Below, one piece after another: positions 11,942 to 23,127 of a stretch of DNA of 64,000 nt. Source of the DNA: Xenopus tropicalis (lineage: Eukaryota; Chordata; Amphibia; Anura; Pipidae); the NCBI RefSeq assembly GCF_000004195.4, contig NC_030680.2, positions 2,048,964-2,112,963 on the forward strand, in the 5' to 3' direction. The notes below the pieces were generated by a model. The model worked only from the letters and a program-made list of their open reading frames with translations, did no database searches and was not told where the DNA came from. The translations under genes and the position numbers were made by a program. How positions within the stretch are numbered: the first letter of the stretch is position 1; each line of letters begins with the position of its first letter.

Positions 11942-12794
11942 AGACAATGTTACTGGTGATGGATGAGGATTATACAGTGAGAGTTGCCCCACCGCCCCGG
12001 GACCCTACAGATAACTTCCACACGAGGGCAATAACTCTGGGGAGACTTGAGGGATTAGATAACATTGCCCTGAGTCCTACTGGGAAACTCTTTGCCATCC
12101 GAGAGGGAAATCTCTACACCGGCCCAGTGTCGTCTTGTATCAACCAAATCTTGTTCTCCCTCGACCGAAGAATTGGGCGCAGTGGGTGGGACATGTTTAA
12201 ATTCTTCTCAGTTGATCCCAGGGGGCTTCTCTGTGCAGTGGGGGATTCTGGATCAGTTTACTTGGGCCCCCGCCCAGAGGATGAAAGCGAGAACTGGGTT
12301 GGGGACCTGGGGGCACATGTAGGAAACTATAACTGCAGTGATACCGACTCCGTCTTCTTCGACCCACAAGGGGCTTTATATGCAATAACAAACAATGGTC
12401 GGATTAAGATGTGGGTCAGACCAGCAGAGACAGACAGTGATTGGTTGGACTTGGGAACCGCACTCAGCCAAAGAGACGGCAGAGATTCCCCCCATGTGAT
12501 CTCTTTCTGCCCTGAGGGAAACCTCTGGTGGGTCAGTAAGGCTGATGGCAAACTGTATAAAGGGCCCCAGCCAACTCAGGGGAACCCGGGGTATTGGGAG
12601 AAGGCCATGTTCTTGGGCCCCGACTATCATCATTACAGGCTATTTGGCTTCATCGGAGCAACGTTCATTCAGAAGATCCAGAGTTTCGAGTTCCTCCCTG
12701 AACTGGGGAAAATTGTCAGAGAATGGAATATAATAGTCAATACAGAGACCTATGATAACAGGACAGGGGGCACCACACTGAAGGGCACTTACAG
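11942..12794 (+). CDS. Tachylectin-2-like beta-propeller exon of the Ig-tachylectin-aerolysin gene
   Basis: A single 853-bp exon, phase 1 in and phase 2 out, acceptor after 'ctctttgcag' and donor 'gtgagt'. It encodes about 284 residues. Residues 30-240 show repeated blades of about 45-50 residues, each with an F-x-x-x-G-x-L-Y/C-A-V core followed by a G-x-x-Y-x-G-P turn and an N/D-W-L segment (for example GKLFAIREGNLYTGP, GSVYLGPRP, GALYAITNNGRIK, GKLYKGPQP). This matches the tachylectin-2 family, a five-bladed propeller that binds N-acetylated sugars. The last 40 residues (after FIQKIQSFEF) leave the propeller and begin the aerolysin-like beta region. The exon is intact. Family membership is clear to me; sugar specificity is not known. 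Confidence 0.85.
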
Positions 12795-13359
12795 GTGAGT
12801 GATTTACATTCTCTTTTTAAATTTCCATAGGAAACACCGCCCAATGGACTTCTGACTGGAGAACAGGAAAGCTTAGAAATTCTATATTTCTCAGAAAGGC
12901 TTCTATACATTGACTTTGAAACAATTGTAGGTCTAAGAAAGGGGAATATAGAGGGGAATATAGAAAGGGGAATATATCGTCCATTAGTTGTAGATGGACG
13001 ATATGTTTCTCCCAGGGTTTTGCATAGTGGGTACCCTGGAACATGGCATAATTAATTACAAACCCAGCCCTTTAATACAGACCTGAGCAGCCAGGTAATT
13101 GTGCCAGTGTGGGGAGGGGGAGTCTCTTCCCTAATACACAGGTAGCAGGAGCTGCGCTGCATGGGGCTCTGGTGCAAGGGTTTTATTTCTTATTTTGTGT
13201 TTGGTAACAAAATAAACTCCCTTTAAGAGAGCAACCTCTGTGACTGCTATATTAACCCTAAAAGACTGTGGGAAGCGACATCCCCCTGTAGGTTCAAGTG
13301 TCACAATATATTTAAAGGGGCTAAGTAAATAGCAGATATTAATTCTTTCTTTCATTCAG
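12795..13359 (+). other. Intron between the tachylectin and first aerolysin exons
   Basis: About 565 bp, phase 2. Contains a short local duplication of 'gaatatagaggggaatata' near 12945-12985 and no open frame of interest. Two acceptors five bases apart in effect ('attcag' and 'tttcag', 13354-13365) both keep the frame with a small change. Confidence 0.5.
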
Positions 13360-13543
13360 TTTCAGGAAATCCATAAAGGAAGTGAGCAGATTTATTCATG
13401 ATCATAACATTGTGTTTGTGGGGGAGGCAGAAACCACTTTCACCGGGGGGATTCCTGTTATTGGCATGGAAAGGGCTTCCAGGATTTCCCTCGATAATAA
13501 CGTCACTCACCGGTGGGATTTCACCAACACCAATGAGCGAGAG
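13360..13543 (+). CDS. Aerolysin-like exon A of the Ig-tachylectin-aerolysin gene
   Basis: A 184-bp exon, phase 2 in and phase 0 out (donor 'gtaacg'). It encodes about 61 residues with alternating polar and hydrophobic positions, a Gly-rich turn (FTGGIPVIG) and a W-D-F strand. This is the pattern of the stem region of natterin-like/aerolysin beta-pore-forming proteins, where the segment between two long strands inserts into the membrane. It links the tachylectin exon to the final exon at 40186. The acceptor may shift by six bases (use of the second AG at 13364-13365), altering two residues only. No frameshift or stop is seen. Pore formation is inferred from family resemblance. Confidence 0.65.
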
Positions 13544-13561
13544 GTAACGGGATCAGAGAAT

Positions 13562-14436
13562 AATGTACCCCCTACTGTAAATGATAAGGATATTAGCAGT
13601 CACTGAGGGGTTCTGTGCCCCCCATATAAAGGCACAAGGCTGCAGGCTGAGTTATACAGGGAACTCTGAGTATCACTCATGTATTATAAGGGATAATGTA
13701 CCCCCTACTGTAAATGATAAGGATATTAGCAGTCACTGAGGGGTTCTGTGCCCCCCATATAAAGGCACAAGGCTGCAGGCTGAGTTATACAGGGAACTCT
13801 GAGTATCACTCATGTATTATAAGGGATAATGTACCCCCTACTGTAAATGATAAGGATATTAGCAGTCACTGAGGGGCTCTGTGCCCCCCATATAAAGGCA
13901 CAAGGCTGCAGGCTGAGTTATACAGGGAACTCTGAGTATCAGTCATGTATTATAAGGGATAATATACCCCCTACTGTAAATGATAAGGATATTAGCAGTC
14001 ACTGAGGGGTTCTGTGCCCCCCATATAAAGGCACAAGGCTGCAGGCTGAGTTATACAGGGAACTCTGAGTATCACTCATGTATTATAAGGGATAATGTAC
14101 CCCCTACTGTAAATGATAAGGATATTAGCAGTCACTGAGGGGTTCTGTGCCCCCCATATAAAGGCACAAGGCTGCAGGCTGAGTTATACAGGGAACTCTG
14201 AGTATCACTCATGTATTATAAGGGATAATGTACCCCCTACTGTAAATGATAAGGATATTAGCAGTCACTGAGGGGTTCTGTGCCCCCCATATAAAGGCAC
14301 AAGGCTGCAGGCTGAGTTATACAGGGAACTCTGAGTATCACTCATGTATTATAAGGGATAATGTACCCCCTACTGTAAATGATAAGGATATTAGCAGTCA
14401 CTGAGGGGTTCTGTGCCCCCCATATAAAGGCACAAG
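13562..14436. repeat. 133-bp tandem repeat, about 6.6 copies
   Basis: Unit starts near 'aatgtaccccctactgtaaa'; starts at 13562, 13695 and 13828 give a strict 133-bp period. Copies are nearly identical, implying recent expansion or homogenisation. The array begins 18 bp after the exon's splice donor. Confidence 0.95.
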
Positions 14437-15028
14437 TTATGCTATAATGTTACCCCAGGAATCCCTGGGAAAAATGAGTAGTGATGACTGAATCTGTCTT
14501 GTGAAATGTATCAAAGTCAATGGATGATAATTTTTTTACGTGTGACAATTTTTTCTTACACACACAATTTTTTTTTCACTCCAAATATATTAAAGTCAAT
14601 ATCTGATCACATAGAAATTCATGAGTAAAAGACCAGAGTTAGAGTTTATACCATCTTATAATTGTAAAATAATGTTTTGGTTGAATAATTAAATCAGGAG
14701 AATATAGAGGCAAAGTATTGTGAGAGAAATGCTGGGTTAGAGTTGGAAGGTGTATATATATATATATTAAGCTCCAGGAAAAGTATTTCAGTAGGGAAAG
14801 AGTGTTCTCTCACTGCATTTGGCTTTTGGAAATGCTGGTAAAAAGGGCCCTGGAGTGAATGGGAGTGAGCGGGTGGGACTTCCATTCACCAGGCTATCCG
14901 GGTTATGGTGAAGCCTGGCTAATTAGTGGCCTCGTTAGGCTTCAGGGGAAACCCCTTTAAACATGTTGTCTGCAGAGCTACTCACTCTCTCCCTTCCTGG
15001 GGAACTGTCTGTGTGTAGTAAGGGAAAG
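14437..15028. other. Intronic sequence without recognised features
   Basis: AT-rich intronic sequence with a small TA microsatellite near 14752-14768. No exon or element could be supported. Confidence 0.5.
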
Positions 15029-17932
15029 CCGGACACAGTGAGTAACCAACAAACTACTGTTTATGTAGAGTTGGATGTTAGACCCTCTCTATTGCATAGG
15101 GAGCCGGTGTGTGTTAGTTAGAGCCGGACACAGTGAGTAACTAACAAACTACTGTTTATGTAGAGTTGGATGTTAGATCCTCTCTATTGCATAGGGAGCC
15201 GGTGTGTGTTAGTTAGAGCCGGACACAGTGAGTAACCAACAAACTACTGTTTATGTAGAGTTGGATGTTAGATCCTCTCTATTGCATAGGGAGCCGATGT
15301 GTGTTAGTTAGAGCCGGACACAGTGAGTAACCAACAAACTACTGTTTATGTAGAGTTGGATGTTAGACCCTCTCTATTGCATAGGGAGCCGGTGTGTGTT
15401 AGTTAGAGCCGGACACAGTGAGTAACCAAACTACTGTTTATGTAGAGTTGGATGTTAGATCCTCTCTATTGCATAGGGAGCCGATGTGTGTTAGTTAGAG
15501 CCGGACACAGTGAGTAACCAAACAAACTACTGTTTATGTAGAGTTGGATGTTAGACCCTCTCTATTGCATAGGGAGCCGGTGTGTGTTAGTTAGAGCCGG
15601 ACACAGTGAGTAACCAACAAACTACTGTTTATGTAGAGTTGGATGTTAGACCCTCTCTATTGCATAGGGAGCCGGTGTGTGTTAGTTAGAGCCGGACACA
15701 GTGAGTAACCAAACAAACTAATGTTTATGTAGAGTTGGATGTTAGATCCTCTCTATTGCATAGGGAGCCGGTGTGTGTTAGTTAGAGCCGGACACAGTGA
15801 GTAACCAAACAAACTACTGTTTATGTAGAGTTGGATGTTAGACCCTCTCTATTGCATAGGGAGCCGGTGTGTGTTAGTTAGAGCCGGACACAGTGAGTAA
15901 CCAAACAAACTACTGTTTATGTAGAGTTGGATGTTAGACCCTCTCTATTGCATAGGGAGCCGGTGTGTGTTAGTTAGAGCCGGACACAGTGAGTAACCAA
16001 ACAAACTACTGTTTATGTAGAGTTGGATGTTAGACCCTCTCTATTGCATAGGGAGCCGGTGTGTGTTAGTTAGAGCCGGACACAGTGAGTAACCAACAAA
16101 CTACTGTTTATGTAGAGTTGGATGTTAGATCCTCTCTATTGCATAGGGAGCCGGTGTGTGTTAGTTAGAGCCGGACACAGTGAGTAACCAAACAAACTAC
16201 TGTTTATGTAGAGTTGGATGTTAGACCCTCTCTATTGCATAGGGAGCCAGTGTGTGTTAGTTAGAGCCGGACACAGTGAGTAACCAAACTACTGTTTATG
16301 TAGAGTTGGATGTTAGACCCTCTCTATTGCATAGGGAGCCGGTGTGTGTTAGTTAGAGCCGGACACAGTGAGTAACCAACAAACTACTGTTTATGTAGAG
16401 TTGGATGTTAGATCCTCTCTATTGCATAGGGAGCCGGTGTGTGTTAGTTAGAGCCGGACACAGTGAGTAACCAACAAACTACTGTTTATGTAGAGTTGGA
16501 TGTTAGATCCTCTCTATTGCATAGGGAGCCGGTGTGTGTTAGTTAGAGCCGGACACAGTGAGTAACCAACAAACTACTGTTTATGTAGAGTTGGATGTTA
16601 GATCCTCTCTATTGCATAGGGAGCCGGTGTGTGTTAGTTAGAGCCGGACACAGTGAGTAACCAACAAACTACTGTTTATGTAGAGTTGGATGTTAGACCC
16701 TCTCTATTGCATAGGGAGCCGGTGTGTGTTAGTTAGAGCCGGACACAGTGAGTAACCAACAAACTACTGTTTATGTAGAGTTGGATGTTAGATCCTCTCT
16801 ATTGCATAGGGAGCCGATGTGTGTTAGTTAGAGCCGGACACAGTGAGTAACCAACAAACTACTGTTTATGTAGAGTTGGATGTTAGACCCTCTCTATTGC
16901 ATAGGGAGCCGGTGTGTGTTAGTTAGAGCCGGACACAGTGAGTAACCAAACTACTGTTTATGTAGAGTTGGATGTTAGACCCTCTCTATTGCATAGGGAG
17001 CCGGTGTGTGTTAGTTAGAGCCGGACACAGTGAGTAACCAAACAAACTAATGTTTATGTAGAGTTGGATGTTAGATCCTCTCTATTGCATAGGGAGCCGG
17101 TGTGTGTTAGTTAGAGCCGGACACAGTGAGTAACCAAACAAACTACTGTTTATGTAGAGTTGGATGTTAGACCCTCTCTATTGCATAGGGAGCCGGTGTG
17201 TGTTAGTTAGAGCCGGACACAGTGAGTAACCAAACAAACTACTGTTTATGTAGAGTTGGATGTTAGACCCTCTCTATTGCATAGGGAGCCGGTGTGTGTT
17301 AGTTAGAGCCGGACACAGTGAGTAACCAAACAAACTACTGTTTATGTAGAGTTGGATGTTAGATCCTCTCTATTGCATAGGGAGCCGGTGTGTGTTAGTT
17401 AGAGCCGGACACAGTGAGTAACCAAACAAACTACTGTTTATGTAGAGTTGGATGTTAGACCCTCTCTATTGCATAGGGAGCCGGTGTGTGTTAGTTAGAG
17501 CCGGACACAGTGAGTAACCAAACTACTGTTTATGTAGAGTTGGATGTTAGACCCTCTCTATTGCATAGGGAGCCGGTGTGTGTTAGTTAGAGCCGGACAC
17601 AGTGAGTAACCAACAAACTACTGTTTATGTAGAGTTGGATGTTAGATCCTCTCTATTGCATAGGGAGCCGGTGTGTGTTAGTTAGAGCCGGACACAGTGA
17701 GTAACCAACAAACTACTGTTTATGTAGAGTTGGATGTTAGATCCTCTCTATTGCATAGGGAGCCGGTGTGTGTTAGTTAGAGCCGGACACAGTGAGTAAC
17801 CAACAAACTACTGTTTATGTAGAGTTGGATGTTAGATCCTCTCTATTGCATAGGGAGCCGGTGTGTGTTAGTTAGAGCCGGACACAGTGAGTAACCAACA
17901 AACTACTGTTTATGTAGAGTTGGATGTTAGAC
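15029..17932. repeat. 95-bp satellite, first block, about 31 copies
   Basis: Unit of about 91-96 bp containing 'ctctctattgcataggg' and 'gttagagccggacacagtga'. Length differences come from one site reading caaacaaact, caacaaact or caaact. Copies differ otherwise by a few single-base variants (accctctc or atcctctc; gccggtg or gccgatg), so variant order can be traced. Right side is interrupted by an L2 LINE. Confidence 0.95.
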
Positions 17933-18343
17933 ATTACATTAACATTGATTTATAAAGCGCCAACATTTTCCGCAGCGCTGTACAATAAGTGGGTTACATA
18001 CATTGGGCATACAGAGTAACATATAAAGCAATCAATAACCGATACAAGAGGTGAAGAGAGCCCTGCCCAAAAGAGCTTACAATCTACAAGGAGAAAGGGT
18101 TGAGACACAAGGTGTGGGAATGGGCATGACCAGAGTTGTGAGAGGTGGGGCACAGGGTATTGCTAAGATAGATTAGGGTAAGCCTCTCTAAATAAATGTG
18201 TTTTTAGAGATTTCTTGAAGGCAGAGAGATTGGGAGAAAGTCTGACAGTTTGTGGGAGCGAATTCCAGAGAAGGGGGGCAGCCCTTGCAAAGTCTTGAAT
18301 GTGAGTGTGTGAGGAGGGAATGAGAGAGGAGTTGAGGAGCAGG

Positions 18344-19822
18344 TCAGTAGGGGGGTAACAAGCGGGTTGGGTGGTACCTAGAGATGAGTTCAGAGATGTA
18401 GGGTGGGGCAGAGTTATGGACTGCTTTAAATGTGAGGGTCAATAGTTTGAATTTTATCCTGGATGGTAAGGGAAGCCAGTGCAGGGATTGGCAGAGTGGC
18501 ATGGCAGGGATTGGCAGAGTGGCATGGCAGGGGGATTGGCAGAGTGGCATGGCAGAGGAGGAGTGGTTGGAGAGGTGTATGAGCCTGGCAGCAGTATTCA
18601 TTATGGACTGGAGAGGGGACAGTCTTTGGTGGGGAAGGCCAATTAATAGGGAGTTACAGTAGTCCAGGTGGGATATGATGAGAGAGTGAATAAGAATTTT
18701 GGCAGCATCTTGGGTGATAAATGATCGGATTTTGGAGATATTTCTTAGGTGAAAGTGACATGATTTGATAAGTGATTGGATATGAGGGGTGAAGGACAGG
18801 GCAGAATCAAGGATAACCCCAAGGCACCGGGCCTGGGAAGATGGGGTGATGGTAGAATTGTTAACCGTTATAGATACCTCAGGAACAATGTGGGCGTTGG
18901 ATGGGGGAAAGAGAACCAGTTCAGTTTTAGAGAGGTTTAATTTAAGGTAACGTTGGGACATCCAAGTGGAGATAGCGGACAGGCAGGAAGAGACGCCAGT
19001 TAGAAGCTCTGGGTTGAGATCAGGAGAGGAAAGATAGATCTGAGTATCCCCAGCATAGAGGTGGTACTGACAGCCAAAAGAACTGATTAATTTGCCAAGT
19101 GAGGAGGTATAGAGAGAAAATAGTAAGGGGCCCAGGACAGAGCCTTGAGGAACCCCGACAGAAAGAGGCAGGGGAGAAGGTGATTCCCCATTGTAAGAGA
19201 CACTGAAGGATCGATCTGAGAGATAAGATGGAAACCAGGATAAGGCAGTGTCACGAAGGCCAAGAGAGCGGAGAGTCTGGAGGAGAAGAGGGTGATCCAC
19301 AGTGTCAAAAGCAGCAGAGAGATCGAGAAGTATTAGTAGCGAGTAGTGTTTTTTGGCTTTAGCCAAAAGGAGGTCATTTGTTAGTCGGGTTAGAGCAGTT
19401 TCGGTGGAGTGTTGTTGTCTAAAACCAGATTGTAGGGGATCCAGGAGGTTATTGTCAGAGAGGAATAGCGCCAGTCGGTTGTATACTAGGCGCTCAAGCA
19501 GTTTGGAGATGAATGGGAGCAGAGAGATAGGTCGGAGGTTAGTAGGATTGGAAGGATCTAGGGAGGGTTTTTTCAGAATAGGGGTTACCAGTGCATGTTT
19601 CAGTTGGGAGGGAAAGATTCCAGTAGAGAGCGAGAGATTGAATAGATGAGTTAAGGCTTTGATAAGACAGGGGTTGGCATTACGTAGAAGTTTGGTAGGA
19701 ATGGGATCAAGCGGGCAGGTAGTAAGGTGGGAGGAAGACAGCAGTTTTGAGACTTCAGTCACTGGGGAGAAGGAGCCAAGAAGAGACTGGGGGGAAGGAG
19801 CCAAGAAGAGACTGGGGAGCAT
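18344..19822 (-). pseudogene. L2 LINE reverse transcriptase, inactive
   Basis: About 490 codons with RT landmarks in order: [60 protein letters not shown], and the C-terminal [20 protein letters not shown] typical of L2-like elements. The catalytic Y-A-D-D box reads Y-A-G-D (plus-strand 19046-19057), so a required Asp is lost. Near 18480-18560 a short tandem triplication adds repeated [12 protein letters not shown] residues before the C-terminal motif. Upstream protein (endonuclease) is not continuous with it. Not a host gene. Confidence 0.85.
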
Positions 19823-20142
19823 GTAGGGGGGGAGGGGAATGGTTATGGGGATTTAGTTGTGCAATGTCACTTCGGATGGTGTCAATTTTATTTTTAAAGT
19901 GCTCAGCAATAGCTTGAGCAGTGACTGAAGCACACGGAGGGGGGGGGGACAGCAGAGAGTTAAAGGTAGAGAAGAGTTGTGCAGGTTGGTTAGAGAGGGG
20001 GTTAATAAGTGCAGGGAAGTAGGTTTGTTTAGCTTGGCAGAGGGGGGTGTTGTAGGAGAGCAGATTTGTAGCTGCAGAAATCTGACTCTGACCTTGATTT
20101 GCGCCAGCGGCGCTCACGTGTACGTGTTTTTGGAGGGATTTG

Positions 20143-20325
20143 GTATGAGCAGGGTGCCAGGGTGGGTATGAGCAGGGTGCCAGGGTGGGTATGAGCAGGG
20201 TGCCAGGGTGGGTATGAGCAGGGTGCCAGGGTGGGTATGAGCAGGGTGCCAGGGTGGGTATGGGCAGGGTGCCAGGGTGGGTATGAGCAGGGTGCCAGGG
20301 TGGGTATGGGCAGGGTGCCAGGGTT
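20143..20325. repeat. 23-bp minisatellite inside the L2 LINE, about 8 copies
   Basis: Repeats of 'gggtatgagcagggtgccag' with one-base variants (gagc or gggc) within the degraded L2 coding region. Confidence 0.9.
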
Positions 20326-21230
20326 GGAGCGGTTTGGGCCTCATGCGTTTAGTCTTGGCAGGAGCAGCTCATTGAGGGCAGGGGTGAGTGGCTGTAGGAG
20401 ACAGAGGGGCCTGATTAGGACAAGAGACAGTTTGGATGTTAGAATGAAGAGAATCAAAGGTAGAAGAGAGATGTGACGTGTTTAGGGATTGCAGGTCTCG
20501 GTATGTGTATGTTTGGGGGGCAGCAGGGGGTGTAGAGGGAGTTAGTGAGAGGTGAAATGAGAGCAGATTGGGATCAGAGAGGGGGAAAGGGGAGTTAGTG
20601 AAGTTGGAGGTAGAACAACATTTTGTAAATATAAGATCCAGGGAGTTTCCATTAGAGTGAGAGGGGGAGTCAGAGCACAGAGATACCCCAAAGGGGGATG
20701 TTAGTGAGAGGAGTTTAGAGGTAGCAGGGGCATTAGGATTGTTAACAGGTATGTTACAGTCACCTAGTACAATGGATGGGGAGTCAGAGGAAAGGAAGTA
20801 AGGAAGCCAGGCAGAAACGTTGTCAAAGAATTGTGAGGTCGGCCCAGGAGGTCGGTATATGACCGCAATGCGAAGTGAAACAGGGGAGAAGAGCTTAATA
20901 GAGTGACCCTCAAATGGGGAAAATGAAAGAGAAGGAGGAGGTGGAAGGACTTTAAATGAATAGTGGGGGGAGAGAAGGAGCCCTACCCCACCCCCTGCCC
21001 TGTTCCCAGGCCTGGGAGTGTGAGTGAGGTGTAGCCCCCCAAAGGGCAGAGCAGCAGGTGAGGCAGTGTCAGTAGGGGAAAGCCAGGTCTCAGTTATTGC
21101 AAATAAGTTAAGTGATTTAGCGATGAAAAGGTCATGGATGGAGGTGAGTTTGTTGCAGACGGAGCGGGAATTCCAGAGGCACAGGGAATGTGAATAGAGG
21201 CTTTGGGTATAGGGGTAAGGGTCCTGTACT

Positions 21231-21689
21231 TCAGAGGGGTACAGGGTGGGTTTGGGTATAGGGGTAAGGGGTCTGTACTTTATAGGGGTACAGGGTGGGT
21301 TTGGGTATAGGGGTAAGGGGTCTGTACTTTATAGGGGTACAGGGTGGGTTTGGGGAACGTGTCCCTAACAGAACAGGGATGGGGTAAGGGCCAGGGTTGG
21401 GGGAAATGTCACCAGCAGCGAGTAACAGGAAGGAGAGGAATGCAAGATGAGAGCGGGATTTGTATTTTTTTGTTTTATATGAGGAGAAAGAGTTACCTGG
21501 GGTTACGGAGCAGAGCAATTTAAAGACTCCATGTGCTGAGAGGGAAGGAGAGGAGAGAGGCAGTGATCGCTGTACCTTTCTGACTGGATGGAGGGTGCGG
21601 CTGGAGATGTTTAGGAAACATGAAAGTGCAAAGAGGAGGAGGGCAGGATAAACATTTTGGGGTAGGAAATAACAAACTACCAGGAACAA
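21231..21689 (-). pseudogene. L2 LINE N-terminal ORF with a 2A-like motif
   Basis: 153-codon frame with an internal hydrophobic stretch followed by GDISPNPGP at residues 93-101 (plus strand 21387-21413). This position and motif match the start of the endonuclease protein in L2-clade elements, where a 2A-like NPGP sequence is often found. The consensus Glu before x-N-P-G-P is Ser here, so ribosome skipping is doubtful. The tail runs into a short tandem repeat (about 21200-21350, 'gggtttgggtataggggta'). Confidence 0.6.
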
Positions 21690-22138
21690 GCAAAGTTGTT
21701 TTCTTGCGATTCCACGTTGTTCAGTGTTGATTGGAGTTAGTTTGTAGCCTTGTCAGTGCCTTGTTTAACTGCCATTCCCTTCTTCCTAGCACTTGTGAAA
21801 TGTTGGCACTTAGGAAATGGTAGCACCAGTGCCTGCCCCTGACACTAGTGCCATCCCCAAGGCTGCATCTGAATTTATATGCAGCTGATTGGGGAAAGCC
21901 AGAAACTAATTGACTAATTAATCAGTTAAGCAGGCTGTGAGACTTTTACAAAAACCAGAACCAAGTTTTGGGGCTGTAAAAATATCTCTTGCTCACTGAG
22001 GAGTGGACACAGATGTGAGTTTGACACAGCTATCACAAGTACTAAATCAAGGTAGGCCTAACAGAAAAACTTATTGGCATAGCAGATACACAGATGAGAA
22101 TTACCATTAATAAAGAGGCTGCAATATAGTGGGTTATA

Positions 22139-22235
22139 TACCCTCTCTATTGCATAGGGAGCCGGTGTGTGTTAGTTAGAGCCGGACACAGTGAGTAACC
22201 AAACAAACTACTGTTTATGTAGAGTTGGATGTTAA
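22139..22235. repeat. Isolated single unit of the 95-bp satellite
   Basis: One full unit lies between the L2 5' end and the next insertion, showing the satellite was continuous before both insertions. Confidence 0.9.
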
Positions 22236-23127
22236 AATATGAATTATTATAAAAAATAATTAGTAATCCATAATGATATTATATAAAATGTACCGGAAGA
22301 TTGATGAAGGGAGGGTACTCTCTGGGAACCCTCAAAATCCACAAATAAACATGAGTATTAATACAGGAAGAGTCTTTTAATCCTTTAGACATAAATGGAA
22401 TATAAGAAACAAAGTACAATTCTTAACTGGCACATAAATTGAGTTATTCTAAGGTGCCTGGCCTATTATCTTACATGACCCGATGTTGGAGGGTACTGAG
22501 GTCTTGATGTTCCTTCTGGGAGTGTCTTCTCTCCCACCCTCTCCCCTCTCTAATACAAGTAAGGCTTCGCTTTATACAGGTTTAACATAGATCATATTCC
22601 ACTTAAACCCACCCATTTGCCAGTAATAGATATTATATTGTCAGGGATTGGCTACTATGGACATGGCTATGTATCAGCACAACCTTGTATGTAAGAGGTG
22701 TTACTGCACCATAGATTCACTACTTGTCATGTAGTAAAGTCTAACAATAGCCTATAAGGATGCTGATTCCCCTTGTCTATTTCTGTTACAGAAGGCAAAT
22801 TCCTAGGCAAATGTACTGAGCTCAGAAGACCCAATCCTGTGATTTATATAAAAAACATAAACAATATCTCTAACACAGAATTTTACATATAAAACCTAAT
22901 ACTAACTGGACATACATATAAATATTCATATATAAATGTATGAAAGGATGATTTCAACCCCTATCTTGCAAGGATACCAAAATCATCAGCCTTCCCCAAA
23001 TGCCACCTGTCACTCCACATTCATTCAGGGTTATATTTAACTTGTCCTTAGCTGTTAGTAGCTAGGGGTTATATGGTTAAGCATGGTTAATGGTTATATG
23101 AAGTTAATTAGCACTTTATAAATTCTA
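22236..23127. mobile_element. Unidentified 0.9-kb insertion in the 95-bp satellite
   Basis: About 890 bp of AT-rich unique sequence sits between satellite units (…gatgtta | insert | ctctctattgc…). I find no coding sequence or clear terminal repeats. It may be part of an LTR or a MITE, but nothing settles it. Confidence 0.45.

Larger units (their letters stand above)
17934..22136 (-). mobile_element. L2-clade LINE inserted in the 95-bp satellite
   Basis: About 4.2 kb on the minus strand. The 3' end (plus-strand left end) carries the 'tataaagcgccaacat...cagcgctgtacaata' signature typical of frog L2-type LINEs. An RT ORF occupies 18344-19822, and an N-terminal ORF lies at 21231-21689. The endonuclease region between (about 19.9-21.2 kb) is closed by stops and shifts. 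It lies between two ends of one satellite unit (gttaga | ccctctc), so it inserted into an existing array. Confidence 0.8.
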
